The notes under the pieces were generated by a model, which saw only the letters and a program-made list of their open reading frames with translations, searched no databases and was not told the DNA's origin. A DNA stretch of 64,000 bases. Source: an uncultured Alphaproteobacteria bacterium (GTDB lineage Bacteria > Pseudomonadota > Alphaproteobacteria > HIMB59 > GCA-002718135). The translations under genes and the position numbers were made by a program. Below are positions 60,807 through 64,000 of the stretch, in pieces (within the stretch, counting starts at the first letter, position 1; every line of letters begins with the position of its first letter). The stretch is taken from contig CACNLM010000005.1 of the NCBI GenBank assembly GCA_902621305.1, positions 1 through 64,000 on the forward strand, in the 5' to 3' direction.

Positions 60807-63560
60807 TTATAACTTCTCAATTTTTGCTGCACAATATTTAAATTCAGGAATTTTTCCATATGGATCTAAAGCAGGATTAGTTAAAAGATTCGCGGCAGAC
60901 TCATTATAACAAAATGGAATAAATATAACTCCATCAGGAATCGCCCTGTCTTGCCTTACTCTAATATCTATTGAGCCTCTTCTAGTTGTGACTTTTATTT
61001 TATCACCAGCTTTCATATTATTTTTAATTATATCTTTAGGTGATATTGAAACTGAAGGTTCCGGTTCAATGGCATCTAAATTTGATGCCTTTCTGGTCAT
61101 AGCTCCAGTATGCCAATGCTCTAATTGCCTTCCTGTCGTTAGTATCATCGCAAATTCTTTATCAGGTACTTCATCTGGTGCAGTCACACTAGCTGGAACA
61201 AACTTACCCTTACCATTTTCATTTGGAAATTTATCACCAAAAACAATTTCATCTCCTGGTGTAGTTGGAGATTTACTTGGATAGGTTACAGAGTTTTCAT
61301 TTTCTAATCTTTCCCAAGATATATTGTTTAATGAAGGCATTGTTAGTGACATTTCTTCATAAATTTCCTTGGGATGTTTATATTTCCAATTTAAACCCAT
61401 TCTTTTTCCAAGTTCGTTCGTTATCCACCAATCTTCTTTTGCTTCACCAGGGGAATCTAAAGCTTTTCTTCCCATTTGTACTTGTCTATTAGTATTAGTA
61501 ACTGTTCCATTTTTTTCAGGCCATGCTGAAGCTGGGAAAATAACATCAGCATATGTTGCTGTTTCGGTTAAAAAAATATCTTGAACTACTAAATGCTCTA
61601 ACATTTGTAGAGCTTCTCTTGCATGATTAAGATCAGGATCAGACATTGCTGGATTTTCACCAAGTATATACATGCCTTTAATTGTGTTCTCATGAATAGC
61701 GTCCATAATTTCAACAACAGTTAGACCTTTTTTATCATCTAAAGAAGTGTTCCAGAGTTTTTCAAAAAAATCTTTATTATTATCTTTATCAACTAATTGG
61801 TAATCAGGGTACATCATTGGTATTAGACCAGCATCAGAAGCTCCTTGGACATTATTTTGTCCTCTTAAAGGATGTAAACCAGATCCTCTTTTTCCTACAT
61901 TTCCTGTCATTAAAGCTAGTGAAATTAAACATCTAGCATTGTCGGTACCATGCGTATGTTGAGAAATACCCATTCCCCAGAAAATAATTCCTTTATTTGT
62001 AATGGCATATGAGCGCGCTACTTCTCTAATTAATTCTGGATCAATACCTGTTTCGTTTTGCATTATATCAGGTGAATAATTCATTAAATGTTTTCTTAAT
62101 TTATCAAATCCCTCAGTTTGTTTTTTAATGTATTGAGAATTAAATAAATTTTCTTCAACAATAACATTCATTATTGAATTTAAGAGAGCAACATCAGATC
62201 CTGGTTTAAATTGTAACATATGAGTTGCATGTTTTTTTAAAGAATGACCTCTAGGATCCATCACAATTAATTTGGAACCTTTTTTTGCAGCATTTTTAAA
62301 AAAAGTTGCTGCTACTGGATGGTTTTCAGTCGGATTAGCACCAATGACTATTATCACATCAGAATGTTCAACTTCATAGAATGGAGCAGTAACAGCTCCT
62401 GAGCCAATAGTTTCTAATAAGGCCGCAACTGAAGAAGCATGACAAAGCCTTGTACAATGATCAACATTGTTAGTATTAAAACCAGTTCGTATTAATTTTT
62501 GAAATAAATATGCTTCTTCATTTGAACATTTAGCTGATCCAAATCCCGCTAGATTACTTGTACCATTTCTTTGTTTTTTAAGTTTTAAGAATCCTTGTGC
62601 AGCATAATCTAAAGCTTCATCCCAAGATGCTTCTCTAAAATATTCATGAATATTTGAAAAATTAATGTTTGGATGCAAATCTTTTGCTTTGTCTTTAATT
62701 CTAATCAGTGGCTTTGTAAGTCTTTCTGGGTTATTGACATAATCAAAACCAAATCTTCCCTTTACACATAACCTATTTTTGTTTGCGGGACCGTCAACAC
62801 CATTAACGTATTTAATTTTGTTATCTTTTACATTGTATTCTATTTGACAACCAACACCGCAATAAGGACAAACACTATCAATTTTTTTATCTACCTTACT
62901 ATGACCAACACCATCCTTATCTACGATGGATGCCGGCATTAATGCTCCAGTTGGACAAGCTTGTACACATTCACCACATGCCACACATGTACTGTCACCC
63001 ATTGGGTCATCAAAATCAAACACGATTTTAGAATTTTCTCCTCGATATGCCATTCCAATCACATCATTTACCTGGACTTCTCTACATGCTCTTACACAGA
63101 GATTACATTGGATGCATGCATCTAAATTTACAGCCATGCTTGGATGAGAAACGTCTGCCTGACATGAAGTTTTTTTTGGAAATCTACTTTCTTTAACTTC
63201 AACTTTGTCTATCCATTTCCAAAAGTCAGAATTATTATCATGAGCAATTTCTTTTTTTGGCTGGTCTGCTAAAAGCAATTCAAAAACTAACTCTCTAGAT
63301 TTTTTAGCCTTTTCTGAAGAAGTTTTTACTTTCATACTATCAGTTGGCTTTCTAATACAAGATGCTGCTAACACACGCTCTCCTTCAATTTCAACCATAC
63401 ATGCTCTACAATTTCCATCTGCTCTATAGCCAGGTTTATCAGAATAACATAAATGTGGAATTTCTGTTCCAAGTCTATTTGCAACTTGCCAAATAGTTTC
63501 ATTAGCATTTGCTTCAACTAACTTTTCGTTTAAATAAAATTTTGTTTTGTCTTTAGTCAT
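60807..63560 (-). CDS. fdsA: NAD-dependent formate dehydrogenase, alpha (molybdopterin) subunit
   Basis: Cytoplasmic catalytic subunit of 917 residues. N-terminal [2Fe-2S] domain (C38, C51, C54, C68), two ferredoxin [4Fe-4S] sets (C149-C159 and C192-C202), a further [4Fe-4S] site (CPYCGVGC 231-238, C265), then the Mo-bis-MGD domains. The active-site residue is cysteine, C373 in DHCTRLCHASS, not selenocysteine. C-terminal MoCo-binding domain from about residue 800 (GRQLEHWHTGAMTRK). Oxidises formate to CO2 with electrons passed to the beta subunit. It overlaps that gene by 8 bases. Possible source of formate: one-carbon units released by SoxBDAG. Confidence 0.93.
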   Translation of the reverse strand: MTKDKTKFYLNEKLVEANANETIWQVANRLGTEIPHLCYSDKPGYRADGNCRACMVEIEGERVLAASCIRKPTDSMKVKTSSEKAKKSRELVFELLLADQPKKEIAHDNNSDFWKWIDKVEVKESRFPKKTSCQADVSHPSMAVNLDACIQCNLCVRACREVQVNDVIGMAYRGENSKIVFDFDDPMGDSTCVACGECVQACPTGALMPASIVDKDGVGHSKVDKKIDSVCPYCGVGCQIEYNVKDNKIKYVNGVDGPANKNRLCVKGRFGFDYVNNPERLTKPLIRIKDKAKDLHPNINFSNIHEYFREASWDEALDYAAQGFLKLKKQRNGTSNLAGFGSAKCSNEEAYLFQKLIRTGFNTNNVDHCTRLCHASSVAALLETIGSGAVTAPFYEVEHSDVIIVIGANPTENHPVAATFFKNAAKKGSKLIVMDPRGHSLKKHATHMLQFKPGSDVALLNSIMNVIVEENLFNSQYIKKQTEGFDKLRKHLMNYSPDIMQNETGIDPELIREVARSYAITNKGIIFWGMGISQHTHGTDNARCLISLALMTGNVGKRGSGLHPLRGQNNVQGASDAGLIPMMYPDYQLVDKDNNKDFFEKLWNTSLDDKKGLTVVEIMDAIHENTIKGMYILGENPAMSDPDLNHAREALQMLEHLVVQDIFLTETATYADVIFPASAWPEKNGTVTNTNRQVQMGRKALDSPGEAKEDWWITNELGKRMGLNWKYKHPKEIYEEMSLTMPSLNNISWERLENENSVTYPSKSPTTPGDEIVFGDKFPNENGKGKFVPASVTAPDEVPDKEFAMILTTGRQLEHWHTGAMTRKASNLDAIEPEPSVSISPKDIIKNNMKAGDKIKVTTRRGSIDIRVRQDRAIPDGVIFIPFCYNESAANLLTNPALDPYGKIPEFKYCAAKIEKL

Positions 63561-64000
63561 AAGTTATTTCATTGCTAAAATATTTTAAAACAGAATTTAA
63601 TGGGTTTGTTGCAGCCTGTCCTAAACCACATATCGATGCTTGAGCCATAACTTCACTTAAGTCTTTTAATTTTTCCTTGTTCCATTTTTTTTCTTGCATT
63701 AATTTTACAGTTTTCTCCGTACCGGAACGACATGGTGTACATTGACCACAACTTTCTTCTTCGAAAAATTTTAGTAAATTAAGTGCAACATCTTTCATAT
63801 TATCATGATCCGACAATACAATTACTGCCGCTGAACCTAAAAAACATCCGGCATCCATTAATTCTTTTGATCCATAATCAAGTGGAATATCATTCATAGT
63901 GGCGGGTAGGATACCGCCTGATGCACCTCCTGGAAGATATCCTTTAAAAGTATGTCCATCTGCCATACCATCACAATACTTATCAATTAATTGTTGAATT
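63553..64000 (-). CDS. fdsB: NAD-dependent formate dehydrogenase, beta subunit (partial, 5' end outside window)
   Basis: C-terminal 148 codons of the NuoF-like, FMN- and NAD-binding subunit. The reading frame is open to the window edge (IQQLIDKYCDGMADGHTF...), so 63966 is not a real start. PGGASGGILPA, EEESCGQCTPCRSGTEK (three Cys of the [4Fe-4S] site) and SICGLGQAA (fourth Cys) are visible. Transfers electrons from the alpha subunit to NAD+. Confidence 0.92.
   Translation of the reverse strand, partial: IQQLIDKYCDGMADGHTFKGYLPGGASGGILPATMNDIPLDYGSKELMDAGCFLGSAAVIVLSDHDNMKDVALNLLKFFEEESCGQCTPCRSGTEKTVKLMQEKKWNKEKLKDLSEVMAQASICGLGQAATNPLNSVLKYFSNEITYD

Noticed and set aside
60807..63560. Selenocysteine in formate dehydrogenase
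   Set aside because: The active-site codon encodes Cys (C373), and no in-frame TGA is present.

Overview
The window is strongly AT-rich, with very short intergenic gaps and almost all genes on the minus strand. The gene set points to a streamlined marine alphaproteobacterium of the SAR11 / HIMB59 / AEGEAN-169 type: a short adenylate kinase without a zinc LID, a plant-type (GCS2) glutamate-cysteine ligase, heterotetrameric sarcosine oxidase, NAD-type formate dehydrogenase, and polyamine-type ABC uptake. The taxonomic placement is inference from gene content. No stretch longer than about 170 bases lacks a gene. No CRISPR array, insertion sequence, integrase, prophage gene or rRNA was seen.

Region 1 (1-8.2 kb) holds a PotABCD-type ABC importer on the minus strand, with a terminator hairpin between the binding-protein gene and the permeases. 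It is followed by a DMT-family exporter, an M19 dipeptidase homologue with an eroded metal site, and a two-gene module made of an unrecognised 554-residue protein and a DUF3726-like protein.

Region 2 (8.3-23.5 kb) is a 12-gene minus-strand catabolic operon plus a divergent aldehyde dehydrogenase. In transcription order it encodes a glycine-amidinotransferase-like enzyme, EutA-, EutB- and EutC-like proteins, an unassigned fold-type-II PLP enzyme, an M20 amidohydrolase, a creatinase-like M24 hydrolase lacking metal ligands, a proline-racemase-family enzyme with a Ser/Cys pair, and sarcosine oxidase SoxBDAG. It looks like a pathway for a nitrogen-rich osmolyte or guanidino compound. The substrate is not evident, and this is the best candidate in the window for an undescribed system.

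Region 3 (23.5-30.7 kb) is housekeeping: a ROK sugar kinase, BioY, GshB, GshA, MgtE placed 7 bases behind tRNA-Leu(GAG), LipB, an RluC/RluD-type pseudouridine synthase and CrcB.

Region 4 (30.7-59.6 kb) is one uninterrupted co-directional superoperon. In transcription order it runs tRNA-Tyr, tRNA-Gly, tuf, tRNA-Trp, secE, nusG, rplKAJL, rpoBC, rpsLG, fusA, then the S10, spc and alpha gene blocks down to rplQ. rpmD is missing from its usual place. rpoB is interrupted by a one-base frame change at a run of seven A residues. A -1 slip at that run would restore a full-length beta subunit, so the break is either a homopolymer sequencing error or genuine slippage recoding.

Region 5 (59.7-64 kb) holds the 23S rRNA methyltransferase RlmB, tRNA-Thr, a 40-residue lipoprotein, and the alpha and (partial) beta subunits of NAD-linked formate dehydrogenase. 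Together the window couples uptake and demethylating or deaminating breakdown of small organic nitrogen compounds, and one-carbon oxidation, to the core translation and transcription machinery.
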